Below are positions 1-12,600 of a stretch of 64,000 nt of DNA, piece after piece. The translations under genes were made by a program, and so were the position numbers. Position 1 is the first letter of the stretch. The number at the start of each line of letters is the position of its first letter. The stretch lies in the NCBI GenBank assembly GCA_032622095.1, contig CP136061.1, positions 137,231,587-137,295,586 on the forward strand. The letters are read 5' to 3'. The notes under the pieces were generated by a model. The model was not told the DNA's origin and searched no databases. It was given only the letters and a program-made list of their open reading frames with translations. Source of the DNA: Siphonodentalium dalli (Eukaryota > Mollusca > Scaphopoda > Gadilida > Siphonodentaliidae).

Positions 1-12
1 AATCTTCTCCCC

Positions 13-57
<45 letters not shown>

Positions 58-336
58 CTTTCATGAGTCCCGGTACATACAAATCGACTTGGTTCAAATC
101 CGGGAATCTCGATTGATAATCTGGGACTCGGGTTTCTGTCCCTCCATCTCTCTCTCACTCTCTCTCTCTCACTCTCCCACTCTCCCTCACCCTGTCTGTA
201 TGTCTCCCTCGCTCCAATGGACTTGGTTCAAATCCGGGAATCGAATCCGGCTTATTATCGACTGATAATCTGGGACTCTGTGTCTCTGTCTCTTTCCCAC
301 TCTATATCCCTCTGTATGTATGTCTGTCTGCCCCCC

Positions 337-371
<35 letters not shown>

Positions 372-778
372 GAGAGAGAGATATATATATATATATATAT
401 AGATAGAAAGAGAGAGACAGACAGACAGACAGATAGAGGGAGATAGAGTGGGAAAGAGACAGAGACACCAGTCCCAGATTATCAATCGAGAATAAGCCGG
501 ATTCGATTCCCGGATTTGAACCAAGTCGATTGGAGCGAGGGAGACAGACAGACAGAGTGAGAGAGAGAGAAAGAGAGTGAGAGAGAATGGGAGAGAGGGA
601 GGGACAGAGACCCGAGTAACAGATTATCAATCGAGATTCTCGGATTTGAACCAAGTCGATTTGTATGTACCGGGACTCATGAAAGAACGAGAGAGAGAAC
701 GCGAGAGAGAGAGCGAGAGAGAGATGGGAGACAGACAGACAGTTTGAGTGAGAGCAAGAGCGACTGGCTCGCATTTCA
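1..778. repeat. Palindrome of about 0.78 kb with (CT)n/(GA)n flanks
   Basis: The left arm (about 1-355) reappears as its reverse complement on the right (about 395-745), centred on an alternating TA/GA stretch near 350-405. Matching landmarks are CATGAGTCCCGGTACATAC at 62-80 against its complement near 663-680, and GACTTGGTTCAAATCC (86-101, 220-235) against its complement at 512-527 and 642-657. Long (CT)n runs on the left become (GA)n runs on the right. Each arm holds two GGTTCAAATCC words, which resemble a Pol III B box, but no A box or tRNA fold was found. Apparent reading frames through this DNA are low-complexity shadows. Confidence 0.85.
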
Positions 779-825
779 TCTTGGTTGTTGTCACATTGCC
801 ACTACATCAGATGTTTAAATATGCA

Positions 826-1062
826 TGTTATGTCGAGATCTCGAGATAATTATGTCGAGATCTCGAGATAATTAAGTCGAGATCTCGAGATAATATGTCG
901 ATATCTCGAGATAATTAAGTCGAGATCTCGAGTTATTATCTCGAGATAATTAAGTCGAGATCTCGAGATAATATCTCGAGATCTCGAGATAATATCTCGA
1001 GATCTCGAGATATTATCTCGAGATCTCGAGATAATTATGTCGAGATCTCGAGATAATATATG
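826..1062. repeat. Palindromic satellite of TCGAGATCTCGAGATAAT units
   Basis: About eleven consecutive units of roughly 18-22 bp are built on the self-complementary core CTCGAGATCTCGAG. They are joined by ATAATTATG, ATAATTAAG or ATAATAT linkers. The core contains overlapping CTCGAG and AGATCT palindromes. Units change orientation near 925-945 and 965-1020, so the array as a whole can fold on itself. No gene is present. Confidence 0.9.
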
Positions 1063-1167
1063 TTGTGTGCATGTCGCAAATCAGCCACCGTAGAAAAGTA
1101 CCCAGGCTTTGTTACATCAAACCTTGTCGAAAAGGATGAGTGTATTAAAAATATCAACATGCAATGG

Positions 1168-1600
1168 TTAAAACCACCAAGCTCCACTATAGGCGTTAGA
1201 AATAATCATTAATATGTTTTTACATGAAAACTAGATGTTTAGAAACGAGAAATCGGCGGAAATTCAGCTTCATATTTTGATTTAAAAATCGAGCTTGGCG
1301 GTTCGGTGATCGGCCACCTATATAAATGTCAAACATTCTTCATAAACAAAATTCAAAATCACCAAGCCCGATTATAAGAGTGAAAAATAATAATCATTTT
1401 ACATCTTTTACATAAAAACTAGCTGGAACATAATATAGAAACGAGAAATCGTCGGAAATTTGGCATCATATTTTTATTTAAAATTCGACTTGGCGGCTCG
1501 GTCATCGGTCATCTAAAAGTCGAAAATTCTCAGTATACAATTTTCAAAACCTCGGCTATGAGAGTGATAAATATTAATAGTCTGTCGTTGAAGCATTGGA
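1168..1600. repeat. Two to three diverged tandem units of about 190 bp
   Basis: Units share the landmarks AAACGAGAAATCGGCGGAAA (near 1243) and AAACGAGAAATCGTCGGAAA (near 1440), followed by GCTTGGCGGTTCGGTGATCG or its variant and then a CACCAAGC-type start of the next unit. A partial third unit ends near 1600. The following 100-300 bp contain AAGATGGCGCCC and AAAATGGCCGCC words, which recur in other repeats of this window. Confidence 0.65.
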
Positions 1601-4015
1601 CCTAGAAAAAATTCATAACAAGCTGTTTTGTTTTGTTTTTATATCATTTTGTCGGGCAGAATCTTGAGGAACAACATATCCGAAATCCGCTAAAATCCGC
1701 TATGGGAAAAATTATCTATTCAAGATGGCGCCCAATATGGTTGTTAGTATCGGAAATTGTTGAATTTCTGCGGCAGGTGCAACAATTAATGTAATAAAAT
1801 TCGTAATAAATTTAAATATTGACAAAAATGCTTAGTCGTAAACCATATTTGTAGAATGTCTTTCCCAAAATGGCCGCCAAAATGGACAAAACTTAATGAA
1901 ATTTACACTTTGTTCAAAATTTAATAGCTAGTCCTATAAGAGCGAACAAACGCTCGAATTATTCGAGGATATTCATTGCAGAGTATAAGAGAACGTTTGA
2001 TCAGAGAGGTGAGAATTCTCCCTGATGAATCTCACGAGAGAGCAATCGAAAGCAGGGGCCCATGCAACGGTTAAATCTGGACTTTTTGGCTCCAAGAAAA
2101 GGAACAATAACGCAGTTTTATATGTACTTTTTATGTTGAATCGTGTGATTATGTGTGTATTTAAATAGTTAACTGCGATTTGATATGGATGTATTGATTC
2201 TGTGATCATTTTTAGAAGCAGAAATATATGTAGTCGTGAATGTGACCGATCATCATTTATTCTTTTCACAATGCACTGCTATAGAACAATATAAGGGATA
2301 TGCATATAGTACTATGTAAAATGTGAAGATCCTATTGTCTGTGTCTCAAAATTGTAATCATAGTTGCCTCCAATCAGGTGACAAAACACGAATTTCGCCT
2401 TTATCACAATAATGCATGGTGGTATATTATGAACACATTTTATCAAAACACAAAGGAGTACCATAGCCTGTCTTCAACAAGTTCTAAACTTGACCAATAT
2501 GGTTTACATATTCTGTGGCTGAGACTGTGTTTATAGCTGGTAATTATATTTGGTTATATTCACCAAAGCCACATATACGCGAAAAGTACTACGATTTCTG
2601 CAACCGGGTTTACCCTTTATCCCTAATGTTACATATAGTTGTTGTACTCAAAACCACAAATAGCAACATATATCGAATGAAATAACAACTTGAAACGATG
2701 ATGCCTGCTATTAGCACAATTATGTGGGTGATATTGATAAGATATTTTTAAACGAAGCGATACTGAAAATTATTATTGTGCATTGCGTGGTAGTATATTC
2801 CATTTGTAAAGTGGGGACTGGGGTAATTTGAACAAAATTGTCTACTAATAAACCGGTTTGTAGAAGCGTGAAAATTAGTCTTACAGAAACTGTAAGATGT
2901 ACCATTTCTTTGATCTGGTGAGATATGGCGCTAATCAATTGAAGTGATGAGTGTTTCTTTGCAGAATGATAAGCATTGAGACATATGTGCATGGTACATG
3001 TATATTATCACGGAGAGTGTAGCAAATTCCATAAATGTAACTATCTTTATATCACTGTGACAAGGGTGTGCACTTCAGTTTATAAAAATGTGTTACATTC
3101 AATAATTAATCGCAATTCCAAATGAAAATACCATGCACTGCGTGGCGAAACATTGCTTTGTGTGTTGCATGACCCAAATTATTGTATTTTGGTCGGACAG
3201 TTGGATGTTGAATAAGCAGAAAACCCAAACTCCAAAGACGTAAATACTTATATACGGACTTTGGATACCACATACATATAAACTCAAGTTATACAATTCA
3301 CCGGAGGTCCAGTTGGGGTCGCAAAATGTCCGGGTGCCTCTAGTGCAGATTTATCCATGCAGTGCCATATTCATTTATTTAAAAAACAAATGGTAGCTAC
3401 CGAAATTAATTCAAACGTTCACACTCATATAAACTGGACCTACATGTATAGAACAAAACATTTAAAAAGTGATACGTCTATCCCATGGTGATATATTCCA
3501 CGGTTTTCAGGATACTGGTGGTGTTGGCGCACACGTGCACATCATTATACGGAGAGAATGTCTTCAAGAAAAACGACTGTCACAGAGAGGGGTCTATACG
3601 TCTTTGTTTATAATCATAATAGCTTGAACTCTTGCATGAGGTATTTCAACGCAACTGAAAATGCACTATTTTATAATTATCCCGCTAAAAGTAACTTCAG
3701 ATGTTTCCCCGGAACATAACAAAACGATTTCTGGGAATGTATTTTTAGTGAGAACTCGACATCAAGAAACGTCTAAAATTTCATGCCCACGTACAATGTA
3801 GGAATTATATTGGCTTGGTGTCTGCAGTTTTTAAAAAGCCGAGTGGTGTTTATTTTATCGACCATCAGAACAACATGCATTGGTCTAAGTGACTATTGTT
3901 GACTGACAAAACCCTGGACGCATTATCAACGAATTACATTATAAGTCACTCTATTTCATTAGGAATCTCGCGCGATGGATGGGATGCGTCATGTTCCAAC
4001 ACGCCAAACGGATTC
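1600..4015. other. Intergenic DNA, no gene recognised
   Basis: AT-rich sequence with only short open frames (longest about 98 codons at 1973-2269, minus) and no recognisable protein motif. GGCGCC/GGCCGCC words at 1725-1880 suggest an old repeat. I see no RNA gene or clear element here. Confidence 0.5.
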
Positions 4016-5100
4016 ATCAGTCTTTGACTATCTCTTTGAATGATTGCTCTCTGTTCGCCTTGGGAATGTTCGATTAGTTCCTCGCTCACCACGCCGAGGA
4101 GTATCACTAAATCGTTTTATCGCAGCCTGTTTTGCAAGTAACTTCCTCCCTTCGACGTCAACGAATTTGATTATTAGTGAAACCAATCAACTAAGAAGAT
4201 AGGATAGCACAACTTCCCTATAGTTGAAAAGATTACATATTTTTTAGTTTATATATATTATACATATACATACATATGTCTCGGACCATGGTCACGGTGT
4301 AAGTGTTGTTCACGGGTCTCAAAATTAAAACTCGCAATTGCACCTCTGCACCCAATCCCATGAACAGGACCAAAGTTCCCACATTCTTGCTAAATTATAT
4401 TTGCATCCATTAGGGTCGAAATTTCCCAACTAGCTTTCCAACTGTTGGAAAATTGCAACCTAACACCCCTTACATTTGAAACAATTCCAATTTAAACTGA
4501 AAATTTACTGAAAGTAGGAAAAAGGTAGACTATTGGTCTTACAACAACATATTCTCACTTAAGATGGCTTGCCCAAATAACTTATCAGAACAGTCTCAAC
4601 TTCGGTCTTCGTCAGTCATCAGTCTTTGACGATCTCTTAGAATGATTGCTATGTTTCCTTTGGGAATGTTCGATTGGTACCTCGCTCACCACTCCGACGA
4701 GTATCAATTAATCGTTTGTATCGTGGTCTGCTTTGCAACGAACTTGGCCGCCAACGCATTTAGTTATAAGTCGAACCAATCAACTTAGAAGCTAGGATAA
4801 CACAACTTCCCTGGTTGAAAAATATGGAAATGGGGTATGTTTTTTTTATCCGGTATATATGTATCGGACCATGAGCCAAGTCGACGTGTTTATAGAGTGT
4901 ATTAATTTGGAGATGTTAAAATTTAAACTTCCAATCGATCACCTATACCCCATGTACGAGACCAAAATTCCTAACTGCCAAATATAATTTGAACCCCAAC
5001 TCTTGGATTATAATTCTCAAATTATAGCATCTCTCGCTTTCTAATTGTTGAAACATTCCAATCGAACATACTACAGTTCAGATATTTATAATTGGTGGTC
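4016..5100. repeat. Diverged tandem duplication, unit about 0.6 kb
   Basis: 4016-4230 and 4616-4830 align in the same orientation. Both carry CATCAGTCTTTGAC, TGGGAATGTTCGATT, CCTCGCTCACCAC, GAGTATCA, ATCGTTT, AACCAATCAACT and AGGATA-ACACAACTTCCCT. Downstream landmarks also repeat (TCGGACCATG; GACCAAA-TTCC). A fainter third relative may start near 6270. There is no coding signal. Confidence 0.7.
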
Positions 5101-8100
5101 ATTTTAGTCTAATATATCACTAATTGTAGGGCATGTTAGACTTAATAAAACAACCTATTTTACACCCAAGTCCTAGACGCATATTTTGCATAAATCCAGT
5201 CGAGATAGTTTATATATATTATGTACATGTAGTATTGTAACACATAGAACAAAACATCATATACATATATACATAATAATACGAGATTGGGGAGGGGTAG
5301 GGTCACTGGCACTCCAACTTTCTCTCGCTCTCTTTCTCTCTCGCTTAAACGAATACATTTTCTTTATGTCTATACTAATTGGTCGGTGCTGGTGGTTTTA
5401 TATTAATTTCTAAATCAATTACATTAGTATAGAATCTGAACAGTTATTATGACAAAACCAAAACAATGGATTTTAACATATTTGAGATGTTAAAATATTA
5501 TTTTCTTTTTTGTCTCTGTAAGTACCAATAACTGCTATAATAATAATAAAATAAATAAAAATCTGACAAAATGAGCAAATCGCCAAATATATAGGTTATT
5601 GTCTTGGCGTTCTGATCGGTAGCTTCAGTTGTTTCATAGTGTTGAGTTAAATTTTAAGTACATACCATACCTACATATATTAAAATGAAGAAAGTACCAG
5701 CCATAAATATTTCAGTATTAATTATTTTATATGCAGTCTGGTCCATTCAACAAGAGATCAAACAACTGGAAATATCACACATTATTATCTAAATGGTAGC
5801 AACTGGGCAGCTGGGATTTGATTATGGACCTATGACCTGTTCGGAAAGAAACTAATTTGCAATTTCTTGAATCAAGAAATATGAAGTTCCCTCTCGTGGT
5901 ATTCAGATGTGTTATGATGGATATAATAATAATGTATAGCTTTTAAAAAGCGACTAATCCCATGAGGCCGAAAGCACACTCGTGAAAAAGATCTATTTTG
6001 AAGAAGTTATTGGCACTTGGAAATAGTGAAATATTTTTTTTTTTTAAATCATGCCATACCAATGTAGATATTAGGCTAATAATTTCCAAATGATTGACGA
6101 GTGTCACACTATAATCACATGTACCAAATTTCAAAAGGAGATTTCAGGCAGAGTTCGAGCCAATCCATTTTGATATATCTGAACATTTTGGCAAAACGTA
6201 CGTCTAGGTTATAATATTGGTCGAAATATTTAAACTATCAGATCGAACAATCTCAACCTTTGGCCTGTCTGAAGTTCCCAATTGGTGTATGCGGCATGGA
6301 ATTTCCAACTGTTGAGAATATTGATCAACGTTTACCACAACCTCCGTGTTGCCACTTCAATTTACCAATTAGGACAGCAACTATAACTGGTCGATCACCC
6401 GTGTATAATTATGTTGCTCTTTGAAAAGTTTGCTTATATATAATCGACCAACTTTTGGCCTGAAAGTTGTGACGTACGTAATCCCACACGAAGACAGAAT
6501 CAACTTTTTACGAAAACCGTAGAGGTACAAACTAAATCATGCTAAATGGTCAAGATAGTTATCGTTGTCCAATATCTTTATTAGTATGTACAAGAGAATG
6601 TGGATAATTGATTAACACCACAACGGTATATATGATCATATATAGTGTACAATGAAATTCTACCCGAACAAACCACATAATTTATTCCCTATTAACTCGT
6701 TATATACTAAATATAATCTCCCATTCAGTTATAATAGTATACATTGGAGTAGTTAACTCTTCATCTATAGAAATGTTCAGGATATATGAGCAGACGACAT
6801 GAGAGCCGCCGTGGATACATTAACCCTTTTTTGAGGGCGGGGAGAATATCTGCCCACAGGCCAATGAAAACTCATTTCATTATAACAATTGATTTAGACG
6901 ATTGTGAAGTTAATGAAGGACATCTAGTGATCAGTATTTTAATCCTGGTCCGTGATGACTGGACAAAAACATGTTGCATATTCATGTCCTTCACCCCATG
7001 TGGTTCAAGAGTATATAAAAGATCATTCACATCTGATCTAAGATGCCGGAAATACAGGGGTGGACATATTTTACATTATAAAGTTCATAACTTCTAAAGA
7101 AATCAATGGGGGAAAAAACACATTGCCTATGCACATGTGGATGTTGATCATTGATGCTGCATTATGATCGATCACACTATATATCATTCAAACATAACGT
7201 ATGTACCTACGAGATACGGCGATCCACAGATGCTTTTTACTCTAACTCTGCAACATAGGAATGGATGAGAGCGGTTCCATGTATGGATTTCCCTTGCCCC
7301 TATGTTAGTTCATATAAATTATCTAATGATTACTGAAATATGACATATTATGACTGAAATATATATAGGGCTCCAAATGTATCACGGACGGGTGGAATCA
7401 TGGATGGGTACAAGTGGACTCATGGTCGGACGAAACCCTTTTCTATACATACATGTATATATAAAATAAAGACGAGGTTAGACACAAAATTATGCTCTAT
7501 TCTTCACTTTACTTTAACCTCTATCCCTCTCTTCTTCTGTTGTGGGAAGGAAAAGTGTGGTCAATAAAGAACTATGGCCGGATATATCTTGGGATAATCG
7601 AATGAGGTACAATAAATGGCTTCTCGTTGATCTGATCGACGTGATGGTTGTAGAGTAGTCATAAATCCAGTTAAGCGGTGAATAATGTGGACGCAATTTA
7701 ATTACCCGCGCGGGATATGTACGGCAAGCAGGTTGATTTTAACCGACACACTTCCGATGATATTGATTAACGTACCTCAGAATATCCGTACCAGTGTTCG
7801 TTTTTGCTCTCGTGGGAGGTTTATGACGATAATGTAGTCTGTTCCATATATTCCAGCTGTCTCGCTGGAATCAAGAAGCGTTCTTGATTATTCCCCATCT
7901 GGCATATCCAATTTTGTGAGCTATGATGCCCATTTGATTGGCCACGTGCCGGGAAAGACATCAGGAAATCCTCCTCTCCCATCTGCATAATCATGATTGG
8001 CCGACTTTTATTACATCTGGTGCCCATATCTCGGTTATAACAGAGGGACTGTAGCCGTAAACATTTATTCTCCGCGTTTTGCACCATCTACCAAGGGGTC

Positions 8101-8277
8101 GAAATAAAGTATCATGCAAGCACACTGGCATACACTGTAGATGGTTAGTTCCAAGTATATAAGGTGCAACTAAATCACTCCACGTTGAGTAAAGTTTAAA
8201 ATAAAGAAAATGAAATGATGCCCTACAGTATCCACTCACGTTCTGCAAATGCGAAGTTGGATATCACATCAGCTTTC
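5101..8277. other. Intergenic DNA, no gene recognised
   Basis: AT-rich sequence with scattered short open frames. The longest, 6786-7097 plus (103 codons), has no motif I recognise and no convincing splice context. A short CT-rich run lies near 5320-5345. No structural RNA was identified. Confidence 0.45.
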
Positions 8278-8760
8278 CTCAAGCCGACCCAGAAACAGAT
8301 CAGCCAACTGCAAACAAAAAGTCAGTGTAGTTGATTATTATGCATTTCGCCTGGTGACAGTAGTATGGGATTCAAATCACCTGCTTCTCAACCGCGATTT
8401 ACTCAGTCAACATATCGTAGACATATATGCAAACGTTGAATTTGAGCGCCTACTCATACGCCTGAAGAAGAAGAAGCTCCGTCTTGACAGTTACGCACAC
8501 CTCAGAGACGTGGTATCAAGTGACGAGAATGCCAGGCACGTAGGTTAACTGGTTATCATTCCACCCAGCTGCATGTGTTGTCCTCGCCATATATACGAAC
8601 AAACTATGGATGCTTATGGCATATGTTCAAACATGCGCAAGAAATTAATATTTCAAGTACCGATTGAAGGTCAGAAAGCTCAACATTGACACGACATTGT
8701 GGCCAGAGTTTTTTGACAGAAGGTCTTAAAGTTAAAACACCTGATAAAAGAAAACTTATA
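8278..8760 (+). pseudogene. Helitron Rep/helicase fragment (N-terminal part), degenerate
   Basis: Translation gives blocks typical of the Helitron_like_N region: YYAFRL, then LLSQHIVDIYANVEFERL, LRLDSYAHLRDVV, LVIIPPSC, HIYEQTMDAY and HDIVARVF. Helitron proteins of animals carry close counterparts in this order (a YYAFRL-like start, QYIVDMYAKIE, LRADxYIHLRDA, LVILPPS, HDxVARVF). The frame is broken by stops at 8546-8548, within the GQKAQ-HDIV segment and after HDIVARVF. No intact HUH or helicase motif survives, so this is a dead fragment. It resumes at 9058 after inserted sequence. The match is at family level, from memory of the domain. Confidence 0.85.
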
Positions 8761-8763
8761 TAA

Positions 8764-8915
8764 CAGATTGATTGAATGTTTATTTGTATAATATTTACAA
8801 GCTTATGACAGTGGTGATAATAAACAAACAAAAATGTTATACAGGAGCGACATGGCCCAGATGGGCCGTCTTCCGGTCGCCCCTACGTATACAAACATGA
8901 AGTGGCAACTAATGA
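8764..8915 (-). mobile_element. Non-LTR retroposon 3' end with (CAAT)n tail, inside the Helitron
   Basis: Read on the minus strand, it ends in AATAAA followed by a short (CAAT)n run, like the 3' end of a LINE or SINE with a microsatellite tail. A second copy lies on the plus strand at 60846-60985, with the shared core GGCCCAGATGGGCCGTCTTC or its variant and the flanking word CGTATACAAACATG. It separates two collinear parts of the Helitron protein remnant, so it inserted after the Helitron. The 5' end is unclear. Confidence 0.7.
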
Positions 8916-9057
8916 TGTGAAATGACAATGGAAAGGATAGAATGGAATGCATAATAGACAAATAAGGTATCCAAACCACTTATGGGATGTACCTATATGT
9001 GTTTATACATATGTATTGGTTGTTTTCATATTATAAATCTGTCACTAATGATGGGGT

Positions 9058-9375
9058 ATGGTCGGGGCTGTTTCGATTGTTTACTGGTTAAGAAAAGAAG
9101 GCAACCCCGATGATGGAGGAGTGTCCACAATGAAAGTCGGAGGAACAGAACAAACTGTTGATAATAAATGGGTCGTGTCTTACTCTCCCATACCGAGTAA
9201 GCTCTTCAAATCCCACATCAACATCGAATTTTGTAACTCAGTAAAGTCGATCAAATATTTTTTTTTGCAATATGTGTACAAGGGATCTGATACGGCAGCT
9301 TTTTTAAATTTTTTTGTGTGCAAACAGCTTAACTCAAATACACCTAAATATCGAAAGCAATTAACCCAGTCATAA
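9058..9375 (+). pseudogene. Helitron Rep/helicase fragment (next segment), degenerate
   Basis: An open stretch of 105 codons containing EDGG-like PDDGGVST, VDNKWVVSYSPIPSKLF, SHINIEFCNSVKSIKY and YVYKGSD. This matches the Helitron segment VDN-WVVPY-P-L---- ----HINVE-C-SVKS-KYL-KYVYKG-D that follows the Rep region in full-length proteins. It continues, in order, the remnant at 8278-8760. The end degenerates into unrelated codons with two adjacent stops at 9373-9378. There is no start and no helicase motif set, so it is a dead fragment. Confidence 0.87.
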
Positions 9376-9741
9376 AAGTTACATAGTGCAACAATGAGAC
9401 TTCCGCGAAGATACATCCGCGAATACATACACGATGGGGACATGACGTCATAGCGATAGTAGTGGCATCATCTAGAGTACCCGTAACCATAATGGTCAGC
9501 GGGAGAACAGCTCACTGTGCATTTCAGCTGAGACTGAGTAAAGTAAACCCGGAGGAACATGCAAGTATAGATATCATGGGGTGGCTTTCTTAGTCAATTA
9601 AAAAAAACTGTATTAATACGGATTTGTATCTACGTTTGGATGGAGTGTCCAGCCTGTCTATTTAAGCAATATGTAGCTTTGCTACAGCTTATTGTTGTAC
9701 CCGTTATTAATCGTGCTGCTTCGTATTGTACATCTTCTAAT

Positions 9742-9936
9742 ATATCTGTTCAACTTGTGCATACATGTCTACGATATATTGACTGAGTAAATCGCAATAG
9801 AGAAGCCAGTTCTTAGTTTGAGTCACATACTCGTGTCATCAGGCGAAATACATAATAATACATTATCATAATAATCAGCTGCACTTACTTTTTTGTTTGA
9901 AATTGGCTGATCTCTTTCTGGGTCGGCTTGAGGTTA
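9742..9936 (-). pseudogene. Second, inverted Helitron Rep/helicase fragment
   Basis: On the minus strand this segment is homologous at DNA level to plus-strand 8278-8440. Both contain TCAAGCCGACCCAGAAA and CGATTTACTCAGTCAA. The translation includes DLLSQYIVDMYAQVEQIY, closer to the Helitron consensus than the first copy. The frame is broken upstream by several stops. It either belongs to another Helitron copy or is the other arm of a rearranged insertion. Confidence 0.8.
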
Positions 9937-9939
9937 CAC

Positions 9940-11186
9940 TGGTGTAAATGTTTTCCATATTAGTCGGATTCCTTGTGTCATTTTGCATTTTTGGTTTGTT
10001 AAAAGCGATCTGAAAACGGATTATGTATGCATAGTAGGTGTGTTTTCAGGATTCACTTGTTTCCATTCTTGAATTTTGGCGGGTCGGCCTAAATCGGGTT
10101 CAACATAATTTAGAGAGCGTTTCGTATTTACAGAACACGATAGATGGTGCCATCTGACGTATGGTGATCGATTTGAAACTTCTCCAAACTACTAGATATG
10201 ACTGTTGCATGCATTTTTGAAAATTTTGATGTGATCGGTTAATTCGTTTTGGCTACAGTTGTGATCAAAATTTAACACTGAGGCCTATGGGGATTCTAGT
10301 ACTTTGGATAAATGGCGCCATTTTGTGTATTATGATATCCGTGTACTGATATTTATAACAAATACTAAGTATGAAACACAGACGTAGTTTTTAAAAGGAT
10401 GGATGTGATCAGATGATTCTTGCTGGGTACAGTTGCGATCAAAATTTAACACTTAACCCTATGGAGAATTTCGTGTTATGCTCATACGTTAATTGTAATA
10501 TCACTTATTGTCAATCGTGCACAACTATATATGTAGACTAACACTCGTGTTTTACCCACTGTAACTATCCGTGATTTAATAGAGGCAATACATTATATAG
10601 TTATGCATCAAGATACAGTAATTGGCAAAAGAAAGTGTAGAATGGTTTTGTAATTTCGATAATTGAATCAAATGAAAATATTCACAACAAGACTGTTCAC
10701 GATGTGATTACATATTATATTATTGTTTTGTTTGATACTTGTCTGTCTTGTTGTCCACTGACTAGTTTTTAAAACCACATCGTTGATCATAACGGGATGT
10801 AGTGTCACAAATACACAGGTATATAGCTGGTAGTTGTTCATTAACTCAATCGTTGTCATCGGAGTCTATCACACATGCACTGAGAGAATCTGTGTTTTCG
10901 CAGGATTAATATTTGTGCTACTGATAAATGGACATTTCGGTGCAGCTGAGATCTTTACTGTAGCGGTATAGGCTTTGCTTTCGCACTTCCCACATCAGTT
11001 ACATTTGGCCAACTTCAGTACAGCGACTGAAACCCAACATTCACCATCAACATTCTGACCACAGTTAATTTCCACGCTTCGTGTATAGCTGTGAAAATCA
11101 AGTAAATTCGAATTTCCACTAAAGTAGAGCTTAATGTGTAAAATAGATATCAACCATAGTTGCATTTTCCTGAAAATTCCCAGTAG
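9940..11186. repeat. Intergenic DNA with one diverged tandem pair (about 10150-10475)
   Basis: ACAGTTGTGATCAAAATTTA near 10255 and ACAGTTGCGATCAAAATTTA near 10431 mark two copies of a roughly 180-bp unit. Both are followed by ACACT and CCTATGG. The remainder is unremarkable AT-rich sequence without a recognisable gene. Confidence 0.5.
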
Positions 11187-11560
11187 GGGCTTAGTAACCG
11201 TTACTAAGGAGCTATCGGGACCGGTGGCAAAGTCTCCCGATCTTATAATGATCAGTGGCATATGAAGAGCATGGCTGCATTGTTTTAGACAGATATGTGC
11301 CCAACTTTGAACAAAACCATCACCATGTGATTAGACACTGACTAAATTAAGGCAATACCAATGAATGATTAGTACACCATTGTGGCATTTGATTAGCAAC
11401 CGTTGCTAACCTTAAATAAGACATATGGTTCACTTTGACGGCCAGGTATATCTCAAATTTCACATTTGGGTATTAACTGCATCGGAAATGCAAACGTTGA
11501 ATTACGACCCTGTCAGCTACAATTCTCGATCTTATAATGATCAATGGCCCATGGGGCACT
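11187..11560. repeat. Diverged tandem pair, unit about 290 bp or shorter
   Basis: TTAGTAACCGTTACTAAGG (11189) pairs with TTAGCAACCGTTGCTAACC (11393). CGATCTTATAATGATCAGTG (11237) pairs with CGATCTTATAATGATCAATG (11528). The TAACCGTTA-type core is itself palindromic. The open frame at 10995-11261 (minus) lies across the repeat and is not credible as a gene. Confidence 0.6.
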
Positions 11561-12330
11561 AACATGTCCAGTTTCATATCTGTGTCACCATTTGAACATA
11601 ACCAATACCATCCGACTATAGCTACTATCTAATTTACGCGAAAATACCACGGCCCAGAATGTTGATCGGATCAAAACCAAGTATATTATTGGGGAGAACG
11701 ATCCATTAAGCCTAAGTCGATGGTTTGTTCACAACAGATGGAGTCATGATACATTATGAAGGGTGATAGAAGGGTCCCCTCAGCTATGCTCTTCGACACA
11801 GTATTGTCCCCGCACTGTGTCACTTGCATATTATTGTGTTGTACTATATATAAGACCAAGCACATAATGCACACATATATCTTCTTATAAATAAATTATC
11901 TCTTAGAAAGTGTCCAGAGATGTCTTGCCTATTTACACTGACAATTTAGTTTTATTCTTGTGGCAAAGGATTTGAGGGAGCGATTTGTTATGTTGACTAA
12001 GGTGATAATTTAGTATGTGAAACATGTATGCCGGGGGATGTATCGAGTAGACAGAGAACGTGTTTTCTTTATCATCAGATGAACATAATTTAAACTCCCA
12101 ATTTTGATAAACCCCGACCAGGAATTATAGAGCAACCATCTATATATGCCCAGCAATATTTAGCAATACATATGGACATGATAATTTTTTTTAACAATAC
12201 CACCATATCCACATGTATGGCTAAACATATCATTGGCATAGATGAGTTGTTGTAGTTGTTACATTGATGCTGGTCGGGTTTCTCCAAATTTAATAGTAAA
12301 ACAGAATGATCCATAAGCTACGGTGGCTGG
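11561..12330. other. Intergenic DNA, nothing recognised
   Basis: AT-rich, with short random open frames only. I see no repeat landmark, RNA or protein motif that can be supported. Confidence 0.4.
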
Positions 12331-12463
12331 TTTAGGACATGGGAAATTGTTTTTTATTTAATTTCGTGGCCACGAAATTACTAATTCGTGGCAACGAACT
12401 ACTAATTCGTGGCGAATTATAACTGATTGACCTTTGCATATATCCAGATACCTTTACGGTTGG

Positions 12464-12600
12464 ATAGGATAGGATAGGATATTTTATTTCAATATACACA
12501 TATTAATACACAATACATTTGACAAATATTGTATTGTATTTTCGAGGGGGTGGCATAGTCAGGCTAGACTGTCTTAGGGTATGGTTACACTTGATGATGT
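12464..12600 (-). mobile_element. Retroposon 3' end with (TATCC)n tail, nested
   Basis: Minus-strand reading gives TTGAAATAAAATATCC followed by repeats of TATCC, that is, an AATAAA signal and then a pentanucleotide tail at 12464-12485. This is the usual form of a truncated LINE or SINE 3' end. It sits inside the TIR element and so inserted later. The 5' limit is uncertain. Confidence 0.5.

Noticed and set aside
85-101. Possible tRNA gene from the GGTTCAAATCC word
   Set aside because: No acceptor, D or anticodon stem could be folded around it. Only the B-box-like word is present.
187-774. 195-codon frame on the minus strand at the left edge
   Set aside because: It runs through a (CT)n/(GA)n palindrome. 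The peptide is S/L/R-rich low complexity mirrored by the other arm, so it is not a gene.
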